From Thermothelomyces thermophilus ATCC 42464 (Eukaryota; Ascomycota; Sordariomycetes; Sordariales; Chaetomiaceae), in assembly GCF_000226095.1 (NCBI RefSeq), contig NC_016472.1:8370001-8434000 (forward strand): a stretch of 64,000 bases of DNA, read 5' to 3'. The notes below the pieces were generated by a model. That model did no database searches. It saw nothing but the letters and a program-made list of their open reading frames with translations, and was not told the DNA's origin. Positions 38,108 through 49,147 of this stretch are shown piece by piece. Both the position numbers and the translations under genes were made by a program. Every line of letters begins with the position of its first letter. The first letter of the stretch is position 1.

Positions 38108-40666
38108 TTAATTAATTGCATGACAGAATGGGAAAAAAAGGTTATAAGACAAATAACTTGGGAAACTATTAACGGAAACAATCGAGACTCTCATCATCCT
38201 CAGCAGCCACCCGCCACAGCCCCCTCCACAGCCCCCTCCCCCTCCTCCTCCTCCGCAACCGCCTCCTCCTCCTCCTCCGCCTCCCCCGCCACTGCTACCA
38301 CCGCCGCCACCGCCGCATCCACCACCGCTAGAACCCCCACCACCACCACCATCACCACCACCGCCGGACCCGCCCCATCCGTCACCGCCGCACCCTTCAT
38401 AACTGCCGTAAACGTCGGATCCAAAGGCCAACCCGCCGAAGGAGCCTCCCCCTTCGCGGTCCGGCCTCCAGGTGGAGTGGTACGTTGAAGCAGCGGTCCC
38501 GGCCCCGGGCCGGGTTCCCCAACACCTCACCGGCCACGCCCGCTCGGTCGTCGTCTCGCGGTCCCAGTTCCCGACCAGCGGGGCGGGCCTGATCTGGGCC
38601 TCGGAGGGCACGACGCTCAGCATCCCCTCGCCGAGGGGGTCGCCCCTCAGCTGGTCGGCGCGGCGGATGCAGTCGCGCACGAGTTTCTTCTCGGCCGCGA
38701 TCACGCGCCCGTCGAGCTCGACCTCGAGCCGGACGCGGTCGGCCTCCGCCCGGCGCAGGCGCTCGTCAGCCAGCCGGGACTGCTCCGCCGCCTCGTCGGC
38801 GACCTCTCGCTGCCGCTCGACCTCGTCGAGCTTAGCCCGCGCCCGGGCCTCGACCTCGCGCACGGCGGCTTCCCGCCTCGCCAGCTCCTCGCGCCGCGAG
38901 CGCGGGTACCACCGCCACCACCGTCCGACCCGGAGCAGCGGCCGGACGCCGTCCCGCGCCTTCTTCGCCCCCCGCAGCGCGCCGGCCAGCGTGCTGTGCT
39001 CGTCCCGCAGCCGAGTCCACCGGTTGTGCTCGACCAGCCGCCGCCGCCGGTTCCGCTCCGCGTCGGCGCGCCGCGTCTCGATCGTCCCCGCGCCGTCGAA
39101 CGCGGCCAACCGCCGCTCTCTGTCGGCGAGGCAAGTCTCCAACTCCGCCACCCTCTCCAGCAGCAGCAACGCGCGCACGTTCGCCATCCGCTGTGTTGTC
39201 GTCCATTCCCCGCCCTTCTTCCCCTCCCCGTTTCGAGTTGCCGCCGCTCCGCTCTCCTCTTTCTTCTTCTCCTCCTCCGCCTGCGCCCCCGGGCCACCGC
39301 CGCCGCCGCCGCCGCCGTCGCCGTCGCCCGAGTCCGGATCGAGGTAGAGCTCGCGGTACGCTAGGGTCCACAGGCGCTTGGTGTCGTCGAGGGCGGTGGA
39401 GCGGCCGGCGGCGGGGATGGTGTCGTCGTGGTTGACCGGGTGGCCGACGTGGGCGCGGCAGTAGGCGTCGTAGGCGGCCGGGGCGAGCTGGTGCGTGTGC
39501 CAGACGAGGTCGATGTCGAGGGTCGGGACGAAGGTGGTGGACCGGTGGGCCTTGATGAGGCCGAGGAACTTGAGGTAGCGGGCCTGCCAGGCGGGCACCT
39601 GGGCCGGGGAGAACGTGATGGTGGTGGAGCTGCCGCCGGCGGCCGTGTTGGTCGTTGTCGCCGTCGCCGTCGTGGTTTCGGCCAGGATCCGATCTACAAA
39701 CGCCATCTGGCGGAGCGGAGCATCCCAGAGCCCCAAGACGTGCTGGCCAAAGACGGCCTCGCAGAAGCGCGCAAAGGCCGAGTTGTACCCCGCCCGCTGC
39801 GACGAGAAGGCCATCCTGCACGAGGGGCACGTTGGGGAGCGTCGCTTGCCCAGCCGGTAGGCGGACCACTCGGCCATGGGGATGATGATCCGACACCTGT
39901 TCCTCCGCGTGTTGGCGGTGCAGTCGTCGGAGCCGCACTTGTAGCCGCGGACGTCGAGGGGGCGCCCGATGCTGGTCGAAAGGCGCGGGGTCTCGCCGTC
40001 GGGCTCGAACTCGAAGAGCCGGTATGGGATGTCGGGGAACATGGTCTCCCACTTGCGCTGCGAGGCCTCGTGGCCGCGTGGGTGCTGCCTGAGCCTGGCG
40101 AGCGGGAAAGAGAGGCGGGCGTGCCAGAGAGGGGGGTACTCGGCCGCCATGTCCTTCCGGAACCGCTCCGGGGAGAGCATGTGGATGTAGAACACGAGGG
40201 CCACGTCCCAGGGGGGCAGCGGCCAGCTGGCAGCCCAGCCGTCATCCTCCCGGTTGTCGCCGTCGGAGCTGTCGTCGTGGGTGTCCGGCTTGTCGGCGTC
40301 GTCCTTGACGACCCACTCCCGCAACAGGCGGAGGTAGAACGAATACCGCACCTCGGCGTTCATCAAGAACGCCTGGACCCTCCACTGGCCCGCGGCGTTC
40401 CGAGACGACACCTCATTGCCTGGGGGCGGCTCGGGATAATAGTTGGAATCGTGGCGCCCCGGCGATTCGACGTGGTTGAACAGGGCGCGGAATCTGCGGA
40501 GAAGCCATACGTGGTCCTAAAACGAGTGTGATATTTGGTCAGCACGATGCTCGAATAAATTTAGGTAATTACAGGACCCGGGTTAGGAAGATTAACGGCT
40601 GCTTACCGTGATGCGCGCCACCGAAAACTCCTCGGCAACTGGAAACCCGACTTTGACCTCTGGCAT
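38108..40666 (-). CDS. Glycine-rich domain-containing protein (GRDP/DUF1399-like)
   Basis: Two exons on the minus strand, 40607-40666 and 38108-40516, give 822 residues. The first exon is exactly 20 codons; the second starts at a TTTTAG acceptor and continues D-H-V-W-L-L-R-R-F. A degenerate first family repeat appears as P-P-W-D-V-A-L-V-F-Y-I-H-M-L-S-P (about 120-135). The diagnostic repeat D-I-D-L-V-W-H-T-H-Q-L is at about 354-365, and two Cys pairs (C-G-S-D-D-C and C-P-S-C) lie between them. A long Arg/Glu-rich coiled coil covers about 475-660, and the tail from about 710 is nearly pure Gly with scattered Cys and Ser. Plant GRDP proteins act in stress and auxin responses; fungal members are uncharacterised. 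The last ~30 residues after the Gly tail are hydrophobic and may instead be read-through past an unrecognised splice. Confidence 0.8.
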
Positions 40667-41240
40667 GTCTCCGTAACTAGGTAAGGTAAGTAATTACTCA
40701 TTCGCTTCGTTTGTGGATGGCGGGAATTCAAAACTTGATTTTCCTCCCTGATAGACTGCGCTCGAGATTCGAAGTTGTGTGTGTAATTAATTACTCCTCC
40801 TTTCCACCCATCTCTGATCGCTCGATCGCGGCTCTCCCTTTTTATAACCATCGTCATTGTTGTGGCTATGCTCGTGCTCAGGTTGAGTATCTGTTTAGAG
40901 GTATCATTAATAGCGAATGAGAATCAGCCCACATGTCAACCTCGACTAATTAGACTGTACCTTGCCTAGCTCGACACCGATGTGCTGACACCGCTAGGCG
41001 GCAGGTAGCCTTATCGCCCTTGCGAAGCGGTTCTCAGGTGTGTGCATTCTCCAAACTCTTCCAAAACCAGCCTCAGCGCTAGCGTGAACGCCTTGCTTCA
41101 TTCCCCACAGGCCCTCCGGTGCGGAAAAAGGGATCGGTATTCAAGGCTGGGCCACTCGGTCCATCGACACCGAGACTCGAATTGGTATTCTATTAGGCGT
41201 AGTCATAATATAATTATAGTACTGGTAAGGTCAGGTGGTA
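40667..41240. other. Intergenic upstream of the GRDP-like gene
   Basis: About 570 bp with no gene. AT-rich stretches alternate with plain sequence; it ends at the TA target of the next element. Confidence 0.5.
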
Positions 41241-41723
41241 AGTCGGACCCCCCCCCCTAGTGGACCACCCCTACCTGTGGACCGCCCATTCCCATACAAA
41301 CTCATACAAAACTCATACTTTTCAATCCTACATTATACATCCCACAATAGTACAATAGACTTCAATCTTTAGAGGCGGATAGTAATATAGAAAATATACC
41401 AAGAAACTACTATTTTATTTATTTAGAATAGCTATCAGAATTAGGAATAAGATCTGAAAATATTGTTAGTAGCTACTAATAAAATACTAAGGTTTCTTAA
41501 CATCTTTTACATTTTAAATATCAACATAATATAAGAAATAATAAGAAAAACTGAACTAAATCTTAATAAGAAATGTTTAAGGAACAATTTCCTGTTATTA
41601 TTTTATATATTGAATATCTAGTTGTTGTTTTGTTGAGGGAGAGTATTTTTCTATATATAACCCTGAGGGTTAAAGCTGGAGTGGTCCATAGGCGGGGGTG
41701 GTCCATTGGGGGGTGGTCCGACT
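41241..41723. mobile_element. 483-bp Fot1/pogo-like MITE
   Basis: The ends are AGTCGGACC at 41241 and GGTCCGACT at 41723, flanked by TA at 41239-41240 and 41724-41725. The inverted repeats continue imperfectly for about 50 bp, each end containing repeated TGGACCAC units. TA targets plus AGTC-starting, C-rich ends fit the fungal Fot1/pogo group of Tc1/mariner elements. The ~380-bp interior is very AT-rich and encodes no transposase; the 67-codon open frame crossing the right end has no recognisable features. It is probably a non-autonomous, RIP-affected deletion derivative. Confidence 0.8.
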
Positions 41724-41725
41724 TA

Positions 41726-42176
41726 CCTGCTTCACACCTTCACATCAGCTTCGAGTTTAGTCAATTCATCACATAATTAGGATTACAAAAACACATCTGA
41801 TAGGTAGAGTTCAAAGATCTCATCCCAGGGCAGAAGGCCCATAAAACCTGCCGGCACTCGTTACGACACTTGCAGCGGCCACAAGTTCTTGTTTTGTCCC
41901 TTAATTACCTGCGTCGCTAAGGTATTAGTAACCCAACCTGATTGTCCCTCTTCTTCTCTCTTTCCCTCATCGTTTTTTCTTGTTTCATCTATGATTATTC
42001 TCATCGCGAAACTACTGTTAATCAGTTTTGCAAAGAGTATCTTTTTATAAACGCTTTTGATTATTAAAGCCGACTAATTAGTATCGTAGCAATAAATTCT
42101 AGAAAAACAATCAAACCCTAAAAGAACGGAGAAGAGAAAAAAAGGAAAAGAGGGGGAACAAAAAGACGTCGTACCG
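41726..42176. other. AT-rich intergenic DNA
   Basis: 451 bp downstream of the methyltransferase stop; no coding signal was seen. Confidence 0.5.
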
Positions 42177-43510
42177 TCAAGCGACCTCGACCTCGATGAT
42201 GCTCTCGACCGACTGGACGGGGCGCCAGATCTTGACGATACGCAGGCCGGCGCTGGCGATGAGGTCGCGCCACTGATCCTCGGAGCGCTCGGCGGCGGCC
42301 AGGCAGGCCATCATGGTGATGTCGGAGACGGTGACGCGGGCGAGGGGCCGCTCGGCGCTGACGAGGCTCTCGTGGATCAGCAGGCGCGAGTAGCCCTTCT
42401 CCATGGCCGGGGCCAGCGTGCGCAGGATCCGCCGGGCCGCCTCGTCGGGCCAGTCGTGCAGCACGTTGTGCATGAAGTAGACGCGCGCGCCCCGGGCGCC
42501 CTCGGGCTGCGGCGTGAAGAAGTCGTGCGGCCGGACCGCGATCGGCCCCGGCGATGACGACAGGTCGTCGTCGACCACGACGTCCTTGAGGATCTCGGGC
42601 AGGTCCTCGAGCACCAGGCTGCCGGGGGGCACGCGGTCGCGGTGCCGGGCGAGGAACTTTTTCAGGTCGTGGCCCTTGCCGCCGCCGACGTCGACGACGA
42701 GGGGGCGGCCCTCCTTGGCCGCCTCGACGACCGTCTCGGTCGGGTAGATGTCGACCCAGGGGGTCAGGTTGTACTTGGAGTGGCACTCCATGGCGTCGTT
42801 GAAGTCGGACGTCAGCTTGGCGTTGGTGCCGATGTACTGGAACAGGGTGATGTCCCTGCCGAGCCAGTACTGCAGGTTGCACCGGCTGACGTCCGTCGGG
42901 TTCCGGAACCCGGTCTCCTTGAGGAAGGCCGGCAGCGTCCGGAACATCGGGTTGTTGAGCTCGTGGTAGAAGCCCCCGTAGATGCTCGCAAACGAGGGAT
43001 CCTCGGCCAGAGCCGCCGCCCAGGGAGTGCGCGCGTACGTGTCCAGGCCGACCTCGATTACGAGGTGCTGTCCGGAGATGGCACGCATCATTCGTTCTGC
43101 GGTTTTTATTTGTTTTGATTTCCTCAGTCTTCAGCGTTCGGTTTTTTTTGGTTTCATCTGTGGTCACGAAGAAAGTAATTAAACAAAAAAAAAAAAAAAA
43201 AAGACAAAAAAAAAAACATACGAATCAGCAAAACATCGGCCCCCGTGAGCTCGGCCAGCTTAGTGCTGGTGATGGGTTTACCTCCCGCCTCGGCCCATTT
43301 CCTAAAGACGCCGGCGTCGATGAGGGTCTTGACGGCGGCGTTGATGGCACCGCTGACCCAACAGTGGTCCCAGGCGATGTCCCACGGCGACTGGATCCTC
43401 CGGAGCGCCTCGAACACGGCATCTCGGGCGCGGATTCGCTCGGCCTCGCTGGAAAACGACTTGGCGTCGATCCCCTGGAGGCTGGCGATGAGCTGGTCGG
43501 CTGATGCCAT
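42177..43510 (-). CDS. Fungal O-methyltransferase (SAM-dependent)
   Basis: Two exons on the minus strand, 43222-43510 and 42177-43096, flank a 125-bp intron that is largely a T tract with a GTATGT donor; the product is 402 residues. An N-terminal helical dimerisation region includes W-D-I-A-W-D-H-C-W-V-S-G-A-I and a winged-helix part ending T-G-A-D-V-L-L-I. The SAM-binding loop V-D-V-G-G-G-K-G is at 231-238 and the family motif H-N-V-L-H-D-W-P-D follows, with the likely catalytic His at 310. This is the plant-COMT-like class common in fungal secondary metabolism. No polyketide or peptide synthase lies within the window, so it is an orphan here. The neighbour on the same strand, 811 bp upstream, is a rhodopsin-fold membrane protein. 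Confidence 0.9.
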
Positions 43511-44321
43511 GGCGGAGGAGTGGCTGAGTATTAATAAGTGATAAGTTGACGAGAAGTAACGCTTCGTGGCTGTGGAATAAGGAAAAGGCGCTAAGAAGAG
43601 TCGGGAAAACAAAAACAAAAAAGCAAAGCTAAGGGAGGCCCGGGTGTTTTTATTACTTAATTAGGGGGGACGGAAGCCGTGATATGCCCGTTAGTTCACC
43701 TCGTTACTTTAAGTGCCTTACATACTCGGTAAGATATCCGGCGATTTGCATACTTGGGTTCGCGCCAACCCCCTCTCACCCCTCTTCCTCTCCACTGCTT
43801 CACGGGTCCAGTCCTCTCGTTTGCGCCTCCTCATCGGGTGGAGTAAGCCTGGGATCGGAACACGGCGCCCCGCCGTGGCCCCCACTGACTTGAAGGGGGA
43901 CTCCCGTCGTTCGGGGGACGCGCCGGCCCGTGGGGTCGAACAGGGCACAACCTTGATCCGTGAACGTTTGTCTCTACTGTCTCTCTCTCTCGCTCTTTTT
44001 CTTTTTTTATTTATTTTCCTTTTTAACCAGCTCTTCCGATTCTTTGTGTATTATGTCGACGAGAATGAAAACAAACACAATCGAAGCATGCTCGCATATT
44101 TATCGCCCAGCAAACAGATCGATATGCACTGTATGATATAGTATATAATTATATATGTATGTACGTATGTCCAAATCTACCTTGGGCAGTGTACCTCCCT
44201 ATAATTATACGCCATACTCCTTACTGTAATATCAGTATTGCAAATTATAGATAACAAACCAAAAAAAAAAAAAAAAAAACAATGTGGCGTGCGCCCCATC
44301 CCGAGTTGTTTCCGTATCTAA
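43511..44321. other. Intergenic / methyltransferase promoter region
   Basis: 811 bp between two minus-strand genes. It contains GTATGTACGTATG at about 44156-44168 and an A run at about 44262-44279 near the 3' end of the upstream gene. No gene was seen. Confidence 0.5.
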
Positions 44322-45819
44322 TCAATAGCTCTTCGTTTCCGACGATACCGAGACCTCCAAGGTCCTGTGGATCCCGCCGCCTTCCGGATCGTCCGTCATG
44401 CCTCTGGCCTGGGCGGTGGTGACGAGCGGGATGGCGTCGAAGCTGGGGCGGAGGTGCAGGCTCGACGACTCCTCGGCGTCCGACTCGAGCTTGTGGCCCC
44501 TGACGCCGTCCCAGTCGCGGTTCCTGCTGCCGCCGCCGCCGCCACCGCCACCGCCCCGGACCGACGTGGCCTGGCTGCCCCCGAGCTGCCTCCCCGAGAG
44601 CTGCTTGCTGCTGCTCCCGCCGCCGCTGCCCCCGCCGGTGGCGCTGCTGATCCGCCCCCTGGCCGCCTTGTATAGCGGTCCCAGCGTCGGGAGGGACGCG
44701 CACACGATAAGAATGGTCCCCTCTGCCACGCCGAGGATGTCCAGGTACGGTACCGAATCTGGGAGGGAAACCGGGGTTATTAATTAGTCAATCTTTGGAT
44801 TGGACGATTAAAAGTAAAAGTAATAAAAAGGGGGGGAAAAAATAAAAATGCTAACGAAGAAAAGAAGGTCGGAACTCACAGGTCGGATCCTTGGCCAGAA
44901 TCTCAAAGATCTGGCCAAAGATGGCGAGCTTGTAGATGGAGACGACACAGGCCAGGACGCTCAGCCCCAGGGCGACGGCGACGGCGATGCGCGTCTTGAG
45001 CGGCATGTTGAGGCGCATGATGAAGGGGATGGGGTAGAGGGCGAAGAAGACGTCGAGGAAGGCCGAGTAGGCCGAGGTGAAGTAGCCCAGGTTCGCCATG
45101 ACACTGACGGGGGCGCAGGAGCCGCCCGGGATGGTGCGGTCCCATCCGTACTCGACCGGGTCGCACTGCTTGAACCACCAGACCGACGTGGCCAGGATGC
45201 AGGCCTGCGAGGAGAGGGCGAGCGCCCAGAAGACGACCTTGGTCTTGGTGCCGGGGCTGAGGATCCGCTGCAGGGTCGAGATCATGGCGAACTTGGGCAG
45301 CGAGAAGGACCAGATCAGCACGGCGCTGACGATGACGTTCCACTTGAGCGCCTCCGTCGCGTCCTCGGGCGCCAGCGTCGTGTAGTGCCTGCCGAGGCCG
45401 TGGCGCGACCCGATGGTGATGAAGATGCAGGTAACCAGGAAGACGACGAGACAGCCGAGCGTGATGTAGTCGTCGATGCCCAGCCCGCCCCCTCTCGCTC
45501 TCGTGTAATAGACTCGGGTGAAGACGCGGAGCGAGACGACCACTGATCAGATAGCAGTTTTTTGAGTTAGTTCTTGCAAACCACGGGTTCCTAGAACGCA
45601 CCGGACCTCCCCTCCACCCCTTCCTCCCCTTTTTATCTCCTCCTCTTCCCTTCCCTCTTTCCTCCTACAATGTTTCTTCTTTTTTTCTTCTCTCCTCTGC
45701 TCATCCTTTTTCTTCGTCCCCGTCGCCCGCGCAACTGACGTACCTGTCAAGACGGCAAACATCGCCCAGCACGCCCGGTCGGCAACCTTGCCGTAGTCCT
45801 CGACCTCCCACAAGCCCAT
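44322..45819 (-). CDS. Pth11-like / fungal rhodopsin-fold membrane protein
   Basis: Three exons on the minus strand, 45744-45819, 44880-45542 and 44322-44758, give 391 residues. After a short head ending M-F-A-V-L-T, hydrophobic spans follow throughout exon 2 (seven predicted in total, the first interrupted by intron 1). The family landmark G-L-G-I-D-D-Y-I-T-L-G is at 45-55, preceded by R-V-F-T-R-V-Y-Y. C-D-P and S-C-A-P supply the usual extracellular Cys pair. The last span (I-L-G-V-A-E-G-T-I-L-I-V) opens exon 3, and the C-terminal ~110 residues are cytoplasmic, Gly/Ser-rich. Related fungal proteins (Pth11-type receptors and the satratoxin SC4-like group) sense surfaces or sit in metabolite clusters. 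The ligand is unknown and no CFEM domain is present. Confidence 0.87.
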
Positions 45820-46060
45820 CGTGACTATCGAGCAGTCAGTCCATCCAGGCCAGGGCCAACCGAGTCTGCGTCGTTTGTCTTGTCGACGAACGGCCGTTAC
45901 ACAGTTCGTTCGTTATGCCGCGCTGCTTGACATCGAACAAATTGAACAAGAAAAAACGCGGCAGGAAGCAAGCTTGTTGAACTCGGGAAAAACGAATGAA
46001 CTGGATATATGGACTGGGTAATTAATCCGGAGCTTTAAGAGAGAAAGAGAGTGAATGAGT

Positions 46061-46084
46061 GAGAGAGAGAGAGAGAGAGAGAGA
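46061..46084. repeat. GA microsatellite
   Basis: About twelve GA units, with looser GA-rich sequence on the left side. Confidence 0.9.
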
Positions 46085-46150
46085 CAAAGGACTATCTACA
46101 CCACTCCAATGATGTTTGGCCACTGTCCCCGGAAGGGGAGGAATCCTCTG

Positions 46151-46171
46151 CTGTGTACGGTCCGTACACAG
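46151..46171. repeat. 10-bp perfect inverted repeat with 1-nt centre
   Basis: CTGTGTACGG, then T, then CCGTACACAG. The two arms are exact complements. It includes the TCCGTA word that recurs through the intergenic DNA of this window. It could be a binding site for a dimeric regulator or a chance product of that word. Confidence 0.6.
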
Positions 46172-47080
46172 TAAGACTCTGAGCAGCAGATGAAACATTG
46201 TCTGCGTTATTATTTCGGACTACTTCGTACTGTGTATGCTGCCGAGCGTCCCCAACAATGGAGCATCGCAACCACTGGCTCGGGTCTGAACCGGGTTCCT
46301 TCTAGCGCGCCCACTTGGTATAATTAGTCCGTACACAGTAGCCCTTTCCCTTCGCCGCCCCCCACGGCCCAGAGACGGCATATCCAGGAACTGCCGGGCT
46401 GGTCCGCACTAAATTACACACTGGTGTAGTGTAGTGCACGGACGGCTGCCGCGAGCACAGAATCAGAAAATTCTTGCGAAATTCACCATCTGCCGTGTGG
46501 ATCGTCCCACGCAGCCATGTTACTTTGTCTTGCAGAATGACTGGGGGAAGGGCGGCTAGCACTACCGTTGTCGTGCTCGAGCAGCGAACTTGAAACTAGG
46601 TACATACCTAATTAGTCTAGGTATGCGGACTAATTACTCCGTCCTGGACATACTAGTACACCACAACTAATCCTTCGCATTGCCGGGTCGCCAAAAGGTT
46701 TCATCGCTGGGCCCGACGCGCAGTTCTACACTGAGATCGTCCGCGCAGTACCAGCGTCCAAGTATGTATACGTATGTACATACAATACTAGTACATGTGC
46801 TATCAGTGGGTCAAATGTAGTAGGTACGGTAGGTATGGACGTGTGTCGATGTACCAAGGAGAGTATGTATGTATGTACTTAGATTTCGTACGCTGACCCG
46901 GTGGAGTTCACCTCCTCTCAGGATTCGGATGTGTTTCCCTGTGTAGTGTAGTTAGCGTGGCACATGGAGTCATCCCCGAAGGCCTCATCGGTGGCAGGGA
47001 TCACGTTTTTACACTACAATGGATGATCCGCCATTCCAAAAGAGGTCCTTCTATAGACATATTCAGTATGGTTAGGACAC

Positions 47081-47298
47081 TAACTGCCGAACGCAGTGGA
47101 AGCTCCGGGAGCGTTGAAAGCAGTCTGCAGTAGGTGGCTGTACGAAGGAGACAGTGCCTTGTTGAAGCTATCTACAAAGGAGACAAAAACGAGTGGTATT
47201 TATAGACAAAGGGACTGGCCAATGCGTTGAACAGCCTCATACAGCTGTGGCAAACGCGTGGCTAATACGCTTGGAAGCTCCACAGCTTCCGACACTAA
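47081..47298 (-). mobile_element. Copy B of the ~220-bp inverted-repeat element (MITE-like)
   Basis: The reverse complement aligns over its length with 37486-37706, sharing CCTTTGTCTATAAATA (47197-47212 here). It starts TTAGTGTCGGAAGC on the minus strand and ends in an imperfect complement of that. It has fewer A/T transitions than copy A and is probably nearer the ancestral sequence. No coding capacity for a transposase. Confidence 0.65.
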
Positions 47299-49147
47299 CT
47301 CTTTAGCTTGCGGTACAGTACAGTACATACACAGTATTCGGTAAGACTTCGCACTTGTACATACTATGTATGTAATCTGCCCTAGGAATTTGGCCGATCA
47401 AACCGATCATCTTCTTGGTAGGATGCCGAATGCGCCTACTTGGACGGGGCCCCATATTTCCACCGTGGCCGCTGAGGGCGTGGGCCATGACCTGAGACTT
47501 TATTATTATTATCAGCTGCTTGGCGTCTGTCCAGGGATATATACAGTACATATATACTGCGTCCGTTCCTCCTAACCATTCCGTCGTAGGAAGGAGAATG
47601 AAGTATTCTGTGGTCACTAAAGCATGCCGCCTCTGCTCTTCATCTCGGTTGTCAAGGACGGATGCTCTTGTTTAGTGTACTATAGAGCGCGACCGATCTG
47701 CGGCAGAGCTGGTTACGTTTTATATGTCGGCCGTCGCAGGTATTAATTCACTGGGGAGTTCAAGAACCGTCTCGGACTCTCCAGGGGCCGCGGTGCTGCA
47801 AATTCGCCAGCAATGCGCGTCTCCAAGCCGCCTTCCGTGCAAGTGTTTTCACCGGCCATTCCCGAAGCGATGGTCGGAGGGACCGGTGAGCATGGGCGAA
47901 AACGGAGTGGTTCCTCGGCGGAACCGAGATTCGAACCGGTTAGCGTGTTGTAGATCGATTTGTTTTCCTTCTCATTGTGAAAATGCACAGCGCAACCCAA
48001 CCATGTCGGAACGCCGCCTCGATTAGTTACTCCCTGACGCCAGGGCGGTCGGCTTCCTTGCGCCAACGGCATCGACTCAATCAATAACTAGGCTGTTGCT
48101 GTTTGCCGTCGCTACCGTTACGTAGTCGGTTTTTCCTGCTAACCTGAGGACCCGAGTTACAGCCCGTCTCTGGCATCGGCGCGGGAGTGAGAGCAATGCG
48201 TCGGTTCCATGCCGTTACGTGTTGGCCACTATACTGGGTCTAGTCTGTCAGATAAGGTACCATCTTATGTCGATACGATGTTAGATGTTGCTTGCTACGA
48301 AATTTCCGGCTCTAATAATCATTGTGAAGGTACGTGGTTATTTGGACAAAGCTTCGGAGGTATGCGAGTTCTCTCCTTCAAGAGTTTTGGAATATTAATA
48401 TTTCAAACGCAAGGCCACGCCGCCTTGGTGAGATTGATAGCCAGATAAATACTAGATTGTGCTCGGCCAACAAAAATCCGAGTTTCGTTAGGGCAATCGA
48501 CCACTGGCTGGAAAAGGCACAAGGCAAGAAAAACTTGAGCGCGAGAAGCGAAGAAGAGGGATTGTAGAAGACACGCTTGCTCACCTCAGAAGATACAGAA
48601 CCCTAACCCTTCTCAACAAGGCGAAGAGCCGGACAATAGTTTTAATCTCCGGGTGCAATCGGTAGTCACCTCCACTACACAGTCGACCCATTCTCGGTTT
48701 CTTTTGTCCGTCCCCGGCTCAGATTCGGGAGAACATTATCCCTTCCCACAATCCAAACTGCCCAGTTCTCTCTCCCCTTTCACATGGCACCGGGACCATG
48801 AAAGGCTCCTCTCCTCCCCAGCTTGAGGCGATTGGGTTATCGTACTTCCCTCTCCGCTGCTAATCGCGGGCTGCGGGATATCAAGAAATTACCTGCCATG
48901 CGTGGCTAAGGTGAATTGTTCCTCGTGGATGGCCCGGATACTACTCGAATACTAATAGTAATTATTTCTTTCTCTCGAACTTCCTGTGTGTAATTACATA
49001 TATGCATAATGAATTAATACTACATAACGTAGCTTCAACACCTTGTTACTAAACGACAAGTTTTTAATTACTACCAATCGACCACGGAAGACATTTATAC
49101 AGCACTACACAGTACTTATTATACCCGATTTACGTTCAAGCTTCGCC
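47299..49147. other. Gene-poor region
   Basis: 1.85 kb without a supported gene. Overlapping open frames at 48209-48448 and 48334-48567 (plus strand) are codon-rich but have no convincing motif, and are noted under rejected items. The last 200 bp are the upstream region of the next gene. Confidence 0.45.

Larger units (their letters stand above)
45820..47080. other. Gene-poor region with microsatellite and palindrome
   Basis: 1.26 kb upstream of the receptor-like gene. It holds a GA microsatellite at 46061-46084, a near-perfect palindrome at 46151-46171 and many GTAC/ATAC words. No gene was seen. Confidence 0.5.

Noticed and set aside
47071-47310. Apparent GACACTAACT direct repeat flanking copy B as a target duplication
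   Set aside because: The same word is part of the terminal repeats shared with copy A, so it cannot be taken as a target duplication.
47900-47960. A GGTTCGAATC word on the minus strand suggesting another tRNA
   Set aside because: No matching T stem, acceptor stem or A box at the right distance.
48209-48567. Overlapping plus-strand frames, one with G-Q-S-F-G-G recalling a hydrolase elbow
   Set aside because: No further hydrolase motifs, no proper upstream exon, and the two frames overlap without a splice site that joins them sensibly.
48601-48612. CCCTAACCC resembling telomere repeat
   Set aside because: Only one and a half units; no array, and conserved genes lie on both sides.
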